Position numbers and translations under genes: made by a program. The notes beneath the pieces are model-generated. The model was not told the DNA's origin. It ran no database searches and was given only the letters and a program-made list of their open reading frames with translations. Below, piece by piece: positions 45,584-54,174 of a stretch of 56,271 bases of DNA. Each line of letters begins with the position of its first letter. Position 1 is the first letter of the stretch. Source of the DNA: Candidatus Fermentithermobacillaceae bacterium (GTDB lineage: Bacteria > Bacillota > Sulfobacillia > Fermentithermobacillales > DUSS01); NCBI GenBank assembly GCA_020725645.1, contig DYEQ01000008.1, forward strand, positions 1 through 56,271. The letters are read 5' to 3'.

Positions 45584-46195
45584 GTTTCCGACCACCTTGT
45601 CTCTCCATCTCCTTGTCCCTGTCAACGCCGCGTCTTTCGCTCCTTTTCGCCGCCCGCGATCTGACCCCCTCCCTCACGCCTTTGAACCCGAGTAAACTCC
45701 TGCGCGTCTTCCGAGATGCTCAACGTCACCGTTTTCGGGCAAACTCGTACTTGAGACTAAAGGTCGCGAAACCTTCTACCTGACGCAAGGTAGCCGTCTT
45801 GCGGGAGGACTTCGCCATCAAAGGCTCACTCCAGGGTTCCTTTCGTGATCCGACACGAGGTCAAAGCGAATGTTGAGATAAAGAACACGAGCAGGAAGCA
45901 AATGATCGTCACTCGTGACCGTTTCATTGACCGCCCGCCTCCTCTGGAATGCTGTTCCCCGAATTGCCACAGGGCTCCCCCTGCCTCAGTTTGCCGGTTT
46001 GATCAAATCAATAGCTCCGCTTCGCTTTCGGCCTCGCGCAAGTTCACGGGTGCTTCCGGTTCCACCGAGATACAACGACGTGCGGCATGTATATGAGGTT
46101 CCGGAGTCACCCGTAAGGGGGCCTTCGTTTCAGGGTTCGTCCTCCGGGCCGGTCACACCTGGTGCCACTCGTTTCGCTGTGATGTTCGCCAGACA
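45584..46195. other. Accessory intergenic stretch
   Basis: Contains the 33-codon lipoprotein-like reading frame described separately. Nothing else in it can be supported as a gene. Confidence 0.4.
45826..45927 (-). CDS. 33-aa lipoprotein-like peptide
   Basis: A short minus-strand frame starting with ATG behind GAGGAGG. It encodes a basic N-terminus (MKRSR), a hydrophobic core (IICFLLVFFISTFA) and the lipobox LTSC followed by only eight residues. The signal peptide and Cys are textbook, so if made it would be a lipidated peptide of nine residues. It could be the start of a truncated lipoprotein gene, a lipopeptide such as a lysis or pheromone-precursor type product, or chance. No partner gene is adjacent. 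Confidence 0.45.
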   Translation of the reverse strand: MKRSRVTIICFLLVFFISTFALTSCRITKGTLE

Positions 46196-46708
46196 ATCGG
46201 GATTTCCTTCAAGGACCTGGAGTTAGGGATATTTTGGAACGTTCGAGCAGCTTTCATAGAGGTTATGCAAGAGATCCTGAAGGTTCTCGACGAGATCGCT
46301 TACGAGCTACGTGACCAGAGCCGTTACGTGGTGAAAGACATCCGGAAGGGTACTATTGCCACGTTGCTCGGGGATGTCGACGGCAGCAACGCCCAGGAAC
46401 TCTCGGAAGTGCTGAAGAGAGCTCGAGGAGAGGTGCAAGATCCCGTTCGAGTTGCAAAGATAGACGATTTGTTGGCTGCCATCCGAGAGATGCCCGAGGC
46501 CTTCAGAGACTACCGGGTGCGGCTTGCGGAGATGGGCTACGACACCCGGGGGATGAGAGGAATGGGAGCGACGGAGTCAAACGTGAACAAGTTTTCTTTG
46601 CGATTGAAAAAGCGCGGCCAGAGTTGGGGCCCGGAAGGGCTCAAGGCGATGATTCACTCGATGGTGAAGTATTTCGAGGACAAGCTTTTCTCACCCACAA
46701 CCGCTTGA
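46196..46708 (+). pseudogene. ISLre2-family (UPF0236) transposase, internally deleted
   Basis: The N-terminal part (ISFKDLELGIFWNVRAAFIEVM, then YELRDQSRYVVKDIRKGTIATLLGDV) matches the start of ISLre2 transposases, where RD-x-x-RY-x-VKD-x-R-x-x-TI-x-T-x-x-G-x-V is conserved. The C-terminal part (RGMGATESNVNKFSLRLKKRG, then QSWGPEGLKAMI) matches their end. The central catalytic region of about 250 residues is missing, yet the two ends are joined in frame. The annotated ATG at 46265 lies within the N-terminal part. No inverted repeats were located. Non-functional as a transposase. Confidence 0.7.
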
Positions 46709-46796
46709 CAGACACGTCCCCCCACCACCGGTTGAGCCCCCGGCAGAAAACTAGTATCATCTTCCTGAACTACTTTGCCGATCGAAATACACCAGA

Positions 46797-48401
46797 GTGA
46801 GCGACGCGGAAATGGCGGATTTCGGCACGGAAGAGCACCTCGAAGGCTCCGACAAGCGGTACGGGCACGAGCAACAACGCACAGCAGGCAACGACTCTCG
46901 CACTGAGAGCCTCCTATCCAATGCCGGCGGACCTCAGCCGTCCCGGCTGCTAGACGAGTCGGGCGGTTCGGAAAAGGACTCCGGTGCACATGGAACTTCA
47001 GCGGCTGATTCGGAACCAGAACCCCAAAGGCCGGCCCGAATGCCCTGGCGAAGATCTTTGGACCTCGAATCTCACACCATCGAGCAGAACATCTGGATCC
47101 TGGCTCTTCCCCTAATGGCGGAACGTCTTCTCCAGTCGCTGGTGGACGCCGCCGACATGGCCATGGTCGGCCGGGGTGTCGGGTCGGCTTCGGTGACCGC
47201 CGTTGGCCTCTCCAACCAGCTATCCATGGTCGCGACCGGTTTCTACGACGCCGTTCGTGTGGGAACCACCACCGTGGTCGCCAGAAGAATCGGAGCAGGT
47301 CGCATTGACGGGGCCAATCAGACGCTCAGGCAATCTCTACTCATCGCCGCGTTCTTGGGGCTCGCAGCTTTTCTCCTGATATCGGCATTCGCTCGAGAGA
47401 GTCTCCTCTTCATGGGCGCGGAACCCCTGGTAATCGAGCAAGGCGTACCCTACTTCCGGTGGAAAGGACTGTCCCTCCTCTTCGAGTTCATCACCATGAC
47501 TTTCACGGCCGCCCTTCGTGGTTCCGGCAACACGAGACTCCCCATGTATGCGGGAACAGTAGTGAACATTCTCAATCTCTGCGGCAACTACGTCCTCATA
47601 GGAGGCAATCTCGGCTTTCCCAGACTCGAAGCAGAAGGAGCCGGCTTGGCCACTGCATTTGCGCGGTTCTGCGGCATGATCGTGATCATCTTTCTCACCG
47701 CCTCATCGAGCGCGTTGCGGGATTTCTACAAAGCTTCTTTCTGCCCCGACAAGAGCACCCTTGGAAGTATCCTCAGAGTGGGGTTGCCCGCGTCAGGCGA
47801 AAGACTCACCCTGAGAGCAGCCATTGTCTTATACACCAGAGCGGTCGCGAACCTGGGGAACAGCGCGTATGCCGCCCATCAAATAGCTCTGCGCATCGAG
47901 TCAGTCTCGCTCACCATCGGTTTCAGTTTCGGTGCTACCACCACCACTTTGGTTGGCCAGTACCTCGGCCTTGGAAGCCAGGAGAAGGCGGAAATGGCGG
48001 TTCGAAAGTGCCGGAACATAGCGGCGGCAGCCATGGGAATCGCCGGTCTCTTGCTGTTCGTCACAGCTCCCGCCGTGCTCAAGCTGTTCATACCCGAAGA
48101 GCCCGAAGTCGTTCGTCTTGGAAGCACGGTCCTGCGGATCGTCGCCGTAGCCCAACCGTTCATGGCCATCAACCACGTGCTCTCCGGAGGCTTGCGGGGT
48201 GCCGGAGACACTGCCTGGGTCATGTACCTTACCGGCGCGAGCGCCTGGGGAGTTAGAGTGGTACTAACCTACCTTTTCGTAAGTCTCCTGGGGTTGCACC
48301 TCCCCGGTGCCTGGTTCGCCATGGTGGCGGACCAGGTGATGCGCTCAATTCTGTTCCAACTGAGATTCCGCGCGGGTCATTGGAGACGGATTGCGGTGTG
48401 A
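46797..48401 (+). CDS. MATE-family multidrug/metabolite exporter
   Basis: A MATE transporter of 453 residues preceded by a hydrophilic extension. The membrane part starts near residue 84 (EQNIWILALPLMAERLLQSLVDAADMAMVGRG) and has twelve helices arranged as two six-helix halves (the second beginning about ILRVGLPASGERLTLRAA). The first about 80 residues are acidic and Gly/Ser-rich and have no homology. An ATG at residue 82, position 47040, has only a weak AAAGG site, and the upstream GTG and ATG lack good ribosome sites too. Thus the start is uncertain. It exports drugs, toxins or metabolites using sodium or proton gradients. Confidence 0.88.
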   Translation: MSDAEMADFGTEEHLEGSDKRYGHEQQRTAGNDSRTESLLSNAGGPQPSRLLDESGGSEKDSGAHGTSAADSEPEPQRPARMPWRRSLDLESHTIEQNIWILALPLMAERLLQSLVDAADMAMVGRGVGSASVTAVGLSNQLSMVATGFYDAVRVGTTTVVARRIGAGRIDGANQTLRQSLLIAAFLGLAAFLLISAFARESLLFMGAEPLVIEQGVPYFRWKGLSLLFEFITMTFTAALRGSGNTRLPMYAGTVVNILNLCGNYVLIGGNLGFPRLEAEGAGLATAFARFCGMIVIIFLTASSSALRDFYKASFCPDKSTLGSILRVGLPASGERLTLRAAIVLYTRAVANLGNSAYAAHQIALRIESVSLTIGFSFGATTTTLVGQYLGLGSQEKAEMAVRKCRNIAAAAMGIAGLLLFVTAPAVLKLFIPEEPEVVRLGSTVLRIVAVAQPFMAINHVLSGGLRGAGDTAWVMYLTGASAWGVRVVLTYLFVSLLGLHLPGAWFAMVADQVMRSILFQLRFRAGHWRRIAV

Positions 48402-48512
48402 CGAACAGAACAGCGGTTGGACAAAAAGAGGCCGCCGTTTTCCGACTTGACGGGAATCCGGGGGCCTGGGCTTTTGCGGCTCACTCGGTCCGCGACACAT
48501 GATCGCGTGGTC

Positions 48513-48998
48513 TCAGCTGTTACCTGCAGCCGCTTCTCGCTGGATCTTCTTCCAATGATACAACCACACCGGCAAACCCACGAGAACGTAAGCTAGCGCC
48601 CCACGCAGATTCGCATATACGGAAACCGTGTTGTTCCTTCTGGCCTGCTGTCTCTCGAACTCGACCTGCTGCTGAATGATCTCTTCGGGTAGTTCTGTGT
48701 CTCCGGTCATGGACTTGTATCTCTCGTATATCTGAGCAGGGCCGGGTTCGTAGAGGAGATTTCCAACGAGCATGACAAGCCCGGTCACTGCCAGAGACAT
48801 GCCTCCAAACCTCTGACTGAGCGTCCAGGCCTTTTCGTTTTTCATGCTCCACGTGGTCCTCAACCCGACCACGCTATTCGGCTTGGCCGCAGGCATAACG
48901 CTACCCATGATCGCGAGCGCGATTCCGGCGATTCCGAACATCAGACTGAAGACGCACCGCGCAGCTCCGGTACCGTCCGCCCCGCTACCGCCCCTCAA
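48513..48998 (-). CDS. SdpI-family membrane protein
   Basis: About 161 residues, fewer if the ATG at residue 20 is used. The SdpI motif GLRTTWSMKNEKAWTLSQRFGG lies between the first and second membrane helices, and a C-terminal helix (LAYVLVGLPVWLY) ends the protein. In Bacillus SdpI gives immunity to the SdpC killing peptide and signals through SdpR. Here neither sdpC nor sdpR is adjacent, so a housekeeping or stand-alone role is possible. The gene overlaps the end of the upstream lipoprotein gene by 14 bases in the same direction. Confidence 0.75.
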   Translation of the reverse strand: MRGGSGADGTGAARCVFSLMFGIAGIALAIMGSVMPAAKPNSVVGLRTTWSMKNEKAWTLSQRFGGMSLAVTGLVMLVGNLLYEPGPAQIYERYKSMTGDTELPEEIIQQQVEFERQQARRNNTVSVYANLRGALAYVLVGLPVWLYHWKKIQREAAAGNS

Positions 48999-51246
48999 AC
49001 TGACGGTACAGGTAGAGCCACTTCCCGTCGCATGACCATCCGGCGACCGGTCCGGGAAGTTCGAACCAGCGCGCCTCTCCTGCTCCGACCGACGATACGT
49101 CCAGCACTTCCCGGCCCACTACAACAAACCTCCCGTCGGGCGAAGGCAACAGCGCCGTGGGGCCGGGTACGAGGTCTGGAACGGGTCTCGACAATACTTC
49201 GGCCCCGGTATCCGCGCGAACAAGTTTGAACACGGGAGGCCCTTCTTCGGGTCCTTTGGAAAGAAAGGCAACGTACGGTTCTTCACCGAAGACCGCTAGA
49301 AACGTGCCTCCCCAGCGGCTCGCCCCCTGGGTTCCGTCAACAACGAAAACCTCTCCACTTTCCACGTTAGCCTGGAGAACGCGCGTGTCCCCTTCGGCGG
49401 GATAGTCGACCAGGAATACGTCGCCCTCGTTCCCATCCCGTCCGGCCTTCCAGACCAGGGGAACGTCCTGCAGGAAAGAGTCACGCCTGTCGGTGCCCGT
49501 GATGCACTCCAACCTTCTCACTTGGTTTCCCTGGCGGTCAAGTATCACTAGGGTTGCACCCACCCACTCGTAGGGGCTTGGTATTCCGAGCAACACCGCT
49601 ATGCGCGTACCGTCGGGAGACGGGCAATATGCAAGGGACTGCGTATATGGCCATTCGCCTACCGTCTCGCCCGAGCTCACGTCGATCACGGCCAGTCCGT
49701 CCTGCCTTCTCACGATGAGATGCCGCCCGTCAAGCCACCGGGCATCGGCGAACGGCCTGACCACGGGACCCAGGTCGGTCCAGGTTCCCGTCTGCAGCGA
49801 AAATACCCAAGGATGGTGGTACTTGTAGTAGTCCTCTGACACCCAAACTGTAGCCTCCTCCAGGCCCAACACCGAATTGCCATCAGGCGAAAGCAAGAGG
49901 TTCGTGACTCCGGGAGGAATATCCGTTACCTTCTCGGGCTCAGTCGAGAAGTCGTCCACAACCATCCTGGCCAGAACCAAAGGTTCCGCGAAACGCACGA
50001 CGAACCCGCCCTGAGTATCGGGCCAGAACGAAAGCGGAAGGCCCTCCTTGTCCCGGCCACCTATCGGATTGATCCCCAGCTCGCCCACGGGTGTCGAAAG
50101 AGGCATTGACACCACAAACTCGAGAGCGTCCTCCCCCACCCATTGAAAGGACCACCTGGGAAGGTCGGGCCATGACCAGGCAGGCACCCCTCCGATGGCC
50201 AGAGAGCGTTCCACCGAGCCCCTGTCGACGGGTTTGCTGAACGTGAGGAGGAACCGGTGGGGACCCGTTTTCACGCTATGCACGCTCCTGAACCCCTCCA
50301 GAGGCAGACGAACGCGGGGCTCGTCCAGGCTTTGAATGCTCAACTCGGCGCAACGGGTCCGCTTCACTACAACTTCGAAGATCCCGTCATCCCCGGAGAC
50401 GTCCCCAATCGCCGGAAACTTCTTCGAGTCGATGCGCACCCGCATGGTGACGGCAAATCCGGGCGGAGCCTCACCCGAAGATGATACCTGGACGGGATCG
50501 GGTAGGGGGCGTCCGCTCGCCTCAACGCCCGGCCACATAATGGTAACGCGATAAACCTGCCCGTCCGGAGCGATAAAGACCTCGGCTCCCTCCGGGGGCT
50601 CCACCTCCAGCGCATCCCACAGTTCCTTCTCTCCCGTAACCGCGGGAACGCGTATGTACAACACCACCTGACCGAAGCTTGCGGTGATCGTGTCCCCGTC
50701 ACGGATGTTCGGCTTCAGAGTCAGCTCGTCGCCAACGGTCCTTCCATCGGCGTACCGGCACTCTCTGCGCTCGATAGCCTCGGCGTAGATGCCGGATTTC
50801 GGTGGCAGATGCACATACGCCCTGCCGAGGGGGATTCCATCGGCGGTCTTGAGGGTTACCTCATATGGTACTCCCGGCGTGGCCTCAACGGAAACCACCA
50901 CGATTTCGCCGGCGTAGCCGAGATTGAAGGGAGCCTCCGGACTGACTTCGGCCTGCAGGGAGCCGTACTCCGGCGGCGACTCAAACCGGAAGTACGCAAC
51001 GCGGTCCCATGCCGAGACTGCGAGTTCCCTATCGGAGGGCCACGCCCACAAGAGGGCCGGTGTGCCCGTTGGAGCCGGGCCCTCACCGCCGGGAGTTGAG
51101 TCCTCACCGCCAGGAGTCGGGCGCTCGCCGGCGGTCTGGGTCACACCGCATCCCGTCAACAACGCTGAGAACACCGTTATTGCGAGCATCACTGAGCTCG
51201 GGGCTAGCCAATCTCGCCTGTTCCGCGGTTTTCCACGAACAGCCAT
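48985..51246 (-). CDS. Large lipoprotein with beta-propeller-like C-terminal half
   Basis: A 753-residue lipoprotein. The ATG at [13 protein letters not shown] is preferred because GGGGGTATAAAGGA precedes it; the open frame continues upstream without signal. The signal peptide ends in the lipobox ALLTGC, followed by a Thr/Pro/Gly/Glu linker with a repeated TPGGE motif. The central part has Ig-like beta segments, and residues about 490-750 have repeated blade-like segments ([42 protein letters not shown]) as in WD40-type or TolB-type propellers. It is anchored outside the cell. A sensor or scaffold role is likely. Two genes overlap by 14 bases at its end (SdpI). Confidence 0.8.
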   Translation of the reverse strand: MAVRGKPRNRRDWLAPSSVMLAITVFSALLTGCGVTQTAGERPTPGGEDSTPGGEGPAPTGTPALLWAWPSDRELAVSAWDRVAYFRFESPPEYGSLQAEVSPEAPFNLGYAGEIVVVSVEATPGVPYEVTLKTADGIPLGRAYVHLPPKSGIYAEAIERRECRYADGRTVGDELTLKPNIRDGDTITASFGQVVLYIRVPAVTGEKELWDALEVEPPEGAEVFIAPDGQVYRVTIMWPGVEASGRPLPDPVQVSSSGEAPPGFAVTMRVRIDSKKFPAIGDVSGDDGIFEVVVKRTRCAELSIQSLDEPRVRLPLEGFRSVHSVKTGPHRFLLTFSKPVDRGSVERSLAIGGVPAWSWPDLPRWSFQWVGEDALEFVVSMPLSTPVGELGINPIGGRDKEGLPLSFWPDTQGGFVVRFAEPLVLARMVVDDFSTEPEKVTDIPPGVTNLLLSPDGNSVLGLEEATVWVSEDYYKYHHPWVFSLQTGTWTDLGPVVRPFADARWLDGRHLIVRRQDGLAVIDVSSGETVGEWPYTQSLAYCPSPDGTRIAVLLGIPSPYEWVGATLVILDRQGNQVRRLECITGTDRRDSFLQDVPLVWKAGRDGNEGDVFLVDYPAEGDTRVLQANVESGEVFVVDGTQGASRWGGTFLAVFGEEPYVAFLSKGPEEGPPVFKLVRADTGAEVLSRPVPDLVPGPTALLPSPDGRFVVVGREVLDVSSVGAGEARWFELPGPVAGWSCDGKWLYLYRQFEGR

Positions 51247-51318
51247 TCCTTTATACCCCCGTCCGCACCTCGCCGTGCCATCCGCCCCGACCGGTTCATC
51301 AGGACGACTCGAGGACAG

Positions 51319-51477
51319 GTACCAGCAAGTCAGGTGCCCGTGGACAAATGCTATGAACTCATGCCTGACCCCACCGTTGCCGACGCTGTCATGGACCGCC
51401 TGGTTCACAACGCCTACAAGATCGTGCTGAGGGGCGAGTCCTTGCGCAAGATGATGGCCCGGGTACTCTGGCTTTGA
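51319..51477 (+). pseudogene. C-terminal remnant of an IS21-type istB gene
   Basis: The frame reads [20 protein letters not shown], then [17 protein letters not shown] and RGESLRK, the end of IstB, where ATSQ-x-P-V-x-x-W and A-x-x-DRL-x-HNA-x-x-I-x-L-x-GES-x-RK are conserved. Walker motifs are absent, and no terminal repeats are seen next to it. Its C-terminus differs from the istB copy at 55 kb, so it comes from another IS21 subgroup. Confidence 0.65.
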
Positions 51478-51566
51478 TCTTGCTTCCCTGTAAAAAACAA
51501 GTTAGGCAGGAACTAAGCGTCGATACGAGGGGCGTTTTTCTACCTTCATCTACGGGCCTTTCACCT

Positions 51567-53093
51567 CTATCCTGCCTGATAGGATTTGGCTATGACATCG
51601 AATCTCCTGAGAAGGTCCATCTCGATTGAATCGGGATGAGCCCGTACCTTCTCCATCTCCGATGCCATCCAGGCGAACCGCCTCATCAACTCCGGCGTCA
51701 ATCCAGGCACTTTGCGAAGCTCATCTACCGACTGATATGGACCCAGTTCCCGGATACGTTGCGCGAGAGGTTGGTCGACACCCTTTATAGTACAAAGGTC
51801 CACCAACGAGGCGGCGTTGAGGTCGAAGGTATGGATCCGGGGGAGAGCCCGGTACTGGTCGAACACGGACGTACCGACCTCAAATTCTGGGTTGGCAAGC
51901 CAGATTTCGGGATCCGATGAGAATCCCTGCGCCGCCGTGACATCTGAGATGACGCTGTTCAGGAGGTCTTCCTCCTCTGGAAATTCGGTAAGGTAACTCG
52001 ATATCAGCGTCGAAACATCGCCTGGCCTATACTTGTAGAGAACGTGGCCTATCTTGAGGTACGCCACCTCCATAGACGGCAGGGTGCCGGTCTCAATGCC
52101 AAACATCTTTTCGATTGATGCGGGCAAATGGGCGACCCTGGATGTGTTGGATGTGCTGGATGTTCTTGACGTGCTCGATGTGCCGGATGTACTCGCTCGG
52201 CTTCCCTTGTGTCCGCATGCACACGCCGTGATCCATCTATGGAAGAACGCAGCGACCACTCCCTCGGACGAACGCATTAACCCAGGGCGTTTTGGGGCGT
52301 CGCCTTGTCTACCGGGGACAATGTTCTCAACCAGGTAAGCCGCGTACGCGTCTCCTTTATTCAGAAGTTTTCCGACAAGATGGTGCTCTCGAGAAAAAAG
52401 GTTCTTCTTCACGGCAGAATACCGTAGCACTTGCTCTGCCCTACCGAACCATTGCAGAAAAGTCTTTCGAAGGCCAAGAGAAGAGCCGGGTCCCTCAAGA
52501 AGCTCAACTGCGTATTTTTGGACGGTTTCTTCTGCCCAAGTCTGCAATCCGATATCAGAGGAGAGAGCAGCGGTAGATCGTTCGGCGTCAGGATCATCTA
52601 TAGCCATAATCTGAAAATGCTCTGCAAATCCTTCGTTGAACGCTGTCCATGGATCAGTCCGCACGCCAATACCGTGGACCTGGTTGGAGCCTCCTGCCCC
52701 TGGCAAACAGCCTAGCTGCCCGAGAAGCAGGTGACCAAGCTCATGGGGAAAGATCTGGTCTAGGGCTCCAAACCTGCCGGATATGACACTCTCTCTATGG
52801 AGGTCCACGTATCCGACATCCCGCTTCTCTTTATCATCGAGGTAGAATCCGCGCCTCGCAAAGCCGCCTTCATTATCAGAAAGCAGGAGGTACGCTGGCT
52901 CCGGCTGGGTACCACCTTGATTGTGTAGGTACTTTTGGCAAAAAGCATACACCCTCAAGAGACGGCCTGAAAATCCTTTTTTCAAGATAGAAAACAACGG
53001 CTGTGGCTCGGGATGATAGGTGAAAACAGGCAGGCCTTCGCGCTCCTCGCCGGTGTCTTTGAGGATCACCAGGAGCGAATCAGCGTTTAACAA
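51567..53093 (-). CDS. Gluzincin-like metallopeptidase fused to helix-hairpin-helix domain
   Basis: A 508-residue protein with no signal peptide. The zinc helix HELGH is at residues 117-121, and NEGFAEH at about 153-159 supplies the third-ligand glutamate, the gluzincin arrangement. Residues about 305-322 are (x-T-S) repeats encoded by a 9-base tandem repeat. The C-terminal part (about 425-475) is a ComEA-like helix-hairpin-helix pair: LNAASLVDLCTIKGVDQPLAQ and SVDELRKVPGLTPELMRRF. The TTG start follows GGGAGGTG. The next genes upstream encode membrane-anchored proteins, and an M23 peptidase lies beyond. A peptidase acting on DNA-bound protein or a DNA-associated structural role is possible; activity is unproven. 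Confidence 0.65.
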   Translation of the reverse strand: MLNADSLLVILKDTGEEREGLPVFTYHPEPQPLFSILKKGFSGRLLRVYAFCQKYLHNQGGTQPEPAYLLLSDNEGGFARRGFYLDDKEKRDVGYVDLHRESVISGRFGALDQIFPHELGHLLLGQLGCLPGAGGSNQVHGIGVRTDPWTAFNEGFAEHFQIMAIDDPDAERSTAALSSDIGLQTWAEETVQKYAVELLEGPGSSLGLRKTFLQWFGRAEQVLRYSAVKKNLFSREHHLVGKLLNKGDAYAAYLVENIVPGRQGDAPKRPGLMRSSEGVVAAFFHRWITACACGHKGSRASTSGTSSTSRTSSTSNTSRVAHLPASIEKMFGIETGTLPSMEVAYLKIGHVLYKYRPGDVSTLISSYLTEFPEEEDLLNSVISDVTAAQGFSSDPEIWLANPEFEVGTSVFDQYRALPRIHTFDLNAASLVDLCTIKGVDQPLAQRIRELGPYQSVDELRKVPGLTPELMRRFAWMASEMEKVRAHPDSIEMDLLRRFDVIAKSYQAG

Positions 53094-53194
53094 GGTAGGG
53101 GCACCTCCCTAGACAGCATAGCCTTCCCTGATGAGAATGACTTCTTCAGCCGCCTAGGATGTCCTTCTACTGGTGTTCCAGATATCTACCCTTT

Positions 53195-53530
53195 TCAGAG
53201 CGCAGACGGACCTCGATGTCGCCGATACGCTAGAACCGCCGAGAAGACACCTAGGCCAAGAACACTCCACAAAACGACCTGGGTGAGTAGAATATCAGAC
53301 CTGGCTTTCTGAGATTCCCGACTGAGGCGATCTAAAAGCACCGGGATAAAGTCGGTGAGTTTCGGATATCTGTCCCGGTTCGTTCTGTATTCTTCCAGCT
53401 GTTTGACCACAAATGTCGTCAAGTAGAAACTTTTAGATTCATGGTCCCGTATGGATTGGTCTCTTAACGCCGACCCGTAGAGGTCCCCTTCAGCCATGGC
53501 AGTAGCCGCCCTCAAGACCTCCTCGTTCAA
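53195..53530 (-). CDS. Small protein with C-terminal membrane anchor
   Basis: A 111-residue protein with a soluble, charged helical N-terminal region (MAEGDLYGSALRDQSIRDHE, KQLEEYRTNRDRYPKLTDF) and a single C-terminal hydrophobic segment (ILLTQVVLWSVLGLGVFSAVL) ending in a short basic tail. The start is a TTG that overlaps the stop of the upstream gene (TTGA), so the two are translationally coupled. A later ATG is possible. Function is unknown. Similarity to holins or tail-anchored proteins is only by shape. Confidence 0.6.
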   Translation of the reverse strand: MNEEVLRAATAMAEGDLYGSALRDQSIRDHESKSFYLTTFVVKQLEEYRTNRDRYPKLTDFIPVLLDRLSRESQKARSDILLTQVVLWSVLGLGVFSAVLAYRRHRGPSAL

Positions 53531-54174
53531 GAGCGGAACCTGCCGTCGAAACTCCTCTTAGGCCATTTCCTCACCAGAGGAAGGAGCGGCCCATTGTAAA
53601 AGGGAGTCAAGTTTCCGTCGAGATCCAAAAGCAGCGGCTCAAAGCCATCGTCGCCCGGTAAATCGATGAGCAGTTGGTCTCCTATCCATCCGTAATTTCC
53701 TATGGTCTCCCCCTTCTTAGTCAGCAAAACTCGTACCTCACCCGTCTTCAGGTTATAAACCGCCACTCCGTTGGTGAAAGGAAACTCGCCGCCTCTAAAG
53801 TCCTCCGCTTTTGTGAAGGCGACAAGGGTCTCGTCTTCGTTAAGGTAAATTGGGGCGTTGACTTCCCAGAATGGGATCAAGACTTCCTCTTTACCGTCCC
53901 AGGATACCTTTCTCAGTGAATAGTCGTTGGCGTTGTACAGGATATCCCCGTTGCTCAGGACCTGAGCCGAAATGCCATCGAGAATGATCGATTGGCCGGT
54001 TTTCTTGTTTTTTACCTCCAGTTTCAAGTCAGGAGCGATCAAAGTAACGCTTATATCATTCTTGCTTACGAGCTTGAATTCCTGACGCTGGGTTTCCATG
54101 TTCGCCCGGGCGACAAAGAGGATTCCGGTTACAAGGAGCACAATTCCGACCGTTATCAGCCTACCGATTTTCAT
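53527..54174 (-). CDS. Membrane-anchored protein with propeller-like repeats
   Basis: A 215-residue protein. An N-terminal membrane anchor (RLITVGIVLLVTGILFVA) is followed by extracytoplasmic beta-rich sequence with blade-like turns: SNGDILYNANDYSLRKVSWDG, LNEDETLVAFTKAEDFRGGE, AVYNLKTGEVRVLLTKKGE, LLLDLDGNLTPFYNG. These resemble the large lipoprotein encoded 3 kb downstream. An ATG three codons inside the longest frame is preferred since GGAGGTG lies eight bases upstream. It overlaps the M23 gene upstream and the small anchored protein downstream, so all three are coupled. Confidence 0.65.
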   Translation of the reverse strand: MKIGRLITVGIVLLVTGILFVARANMETQRQEFKLVSKNDISVTLIAPDLKLEVKNKKTGQSIILDGISAQVLSNGDILYNANDYSLRKVSWDGKEEVLIPFWEVNAPIYLNEDETLVAFTKAEDFRGGEFPFTNGVAVYNLKTGEVRVLLTKKGETIGNYGWIGDQLLIDLPGDDGFEPLLLDLDGNLTPFYNGPLLPLVRKWPKRSFDGRFRS

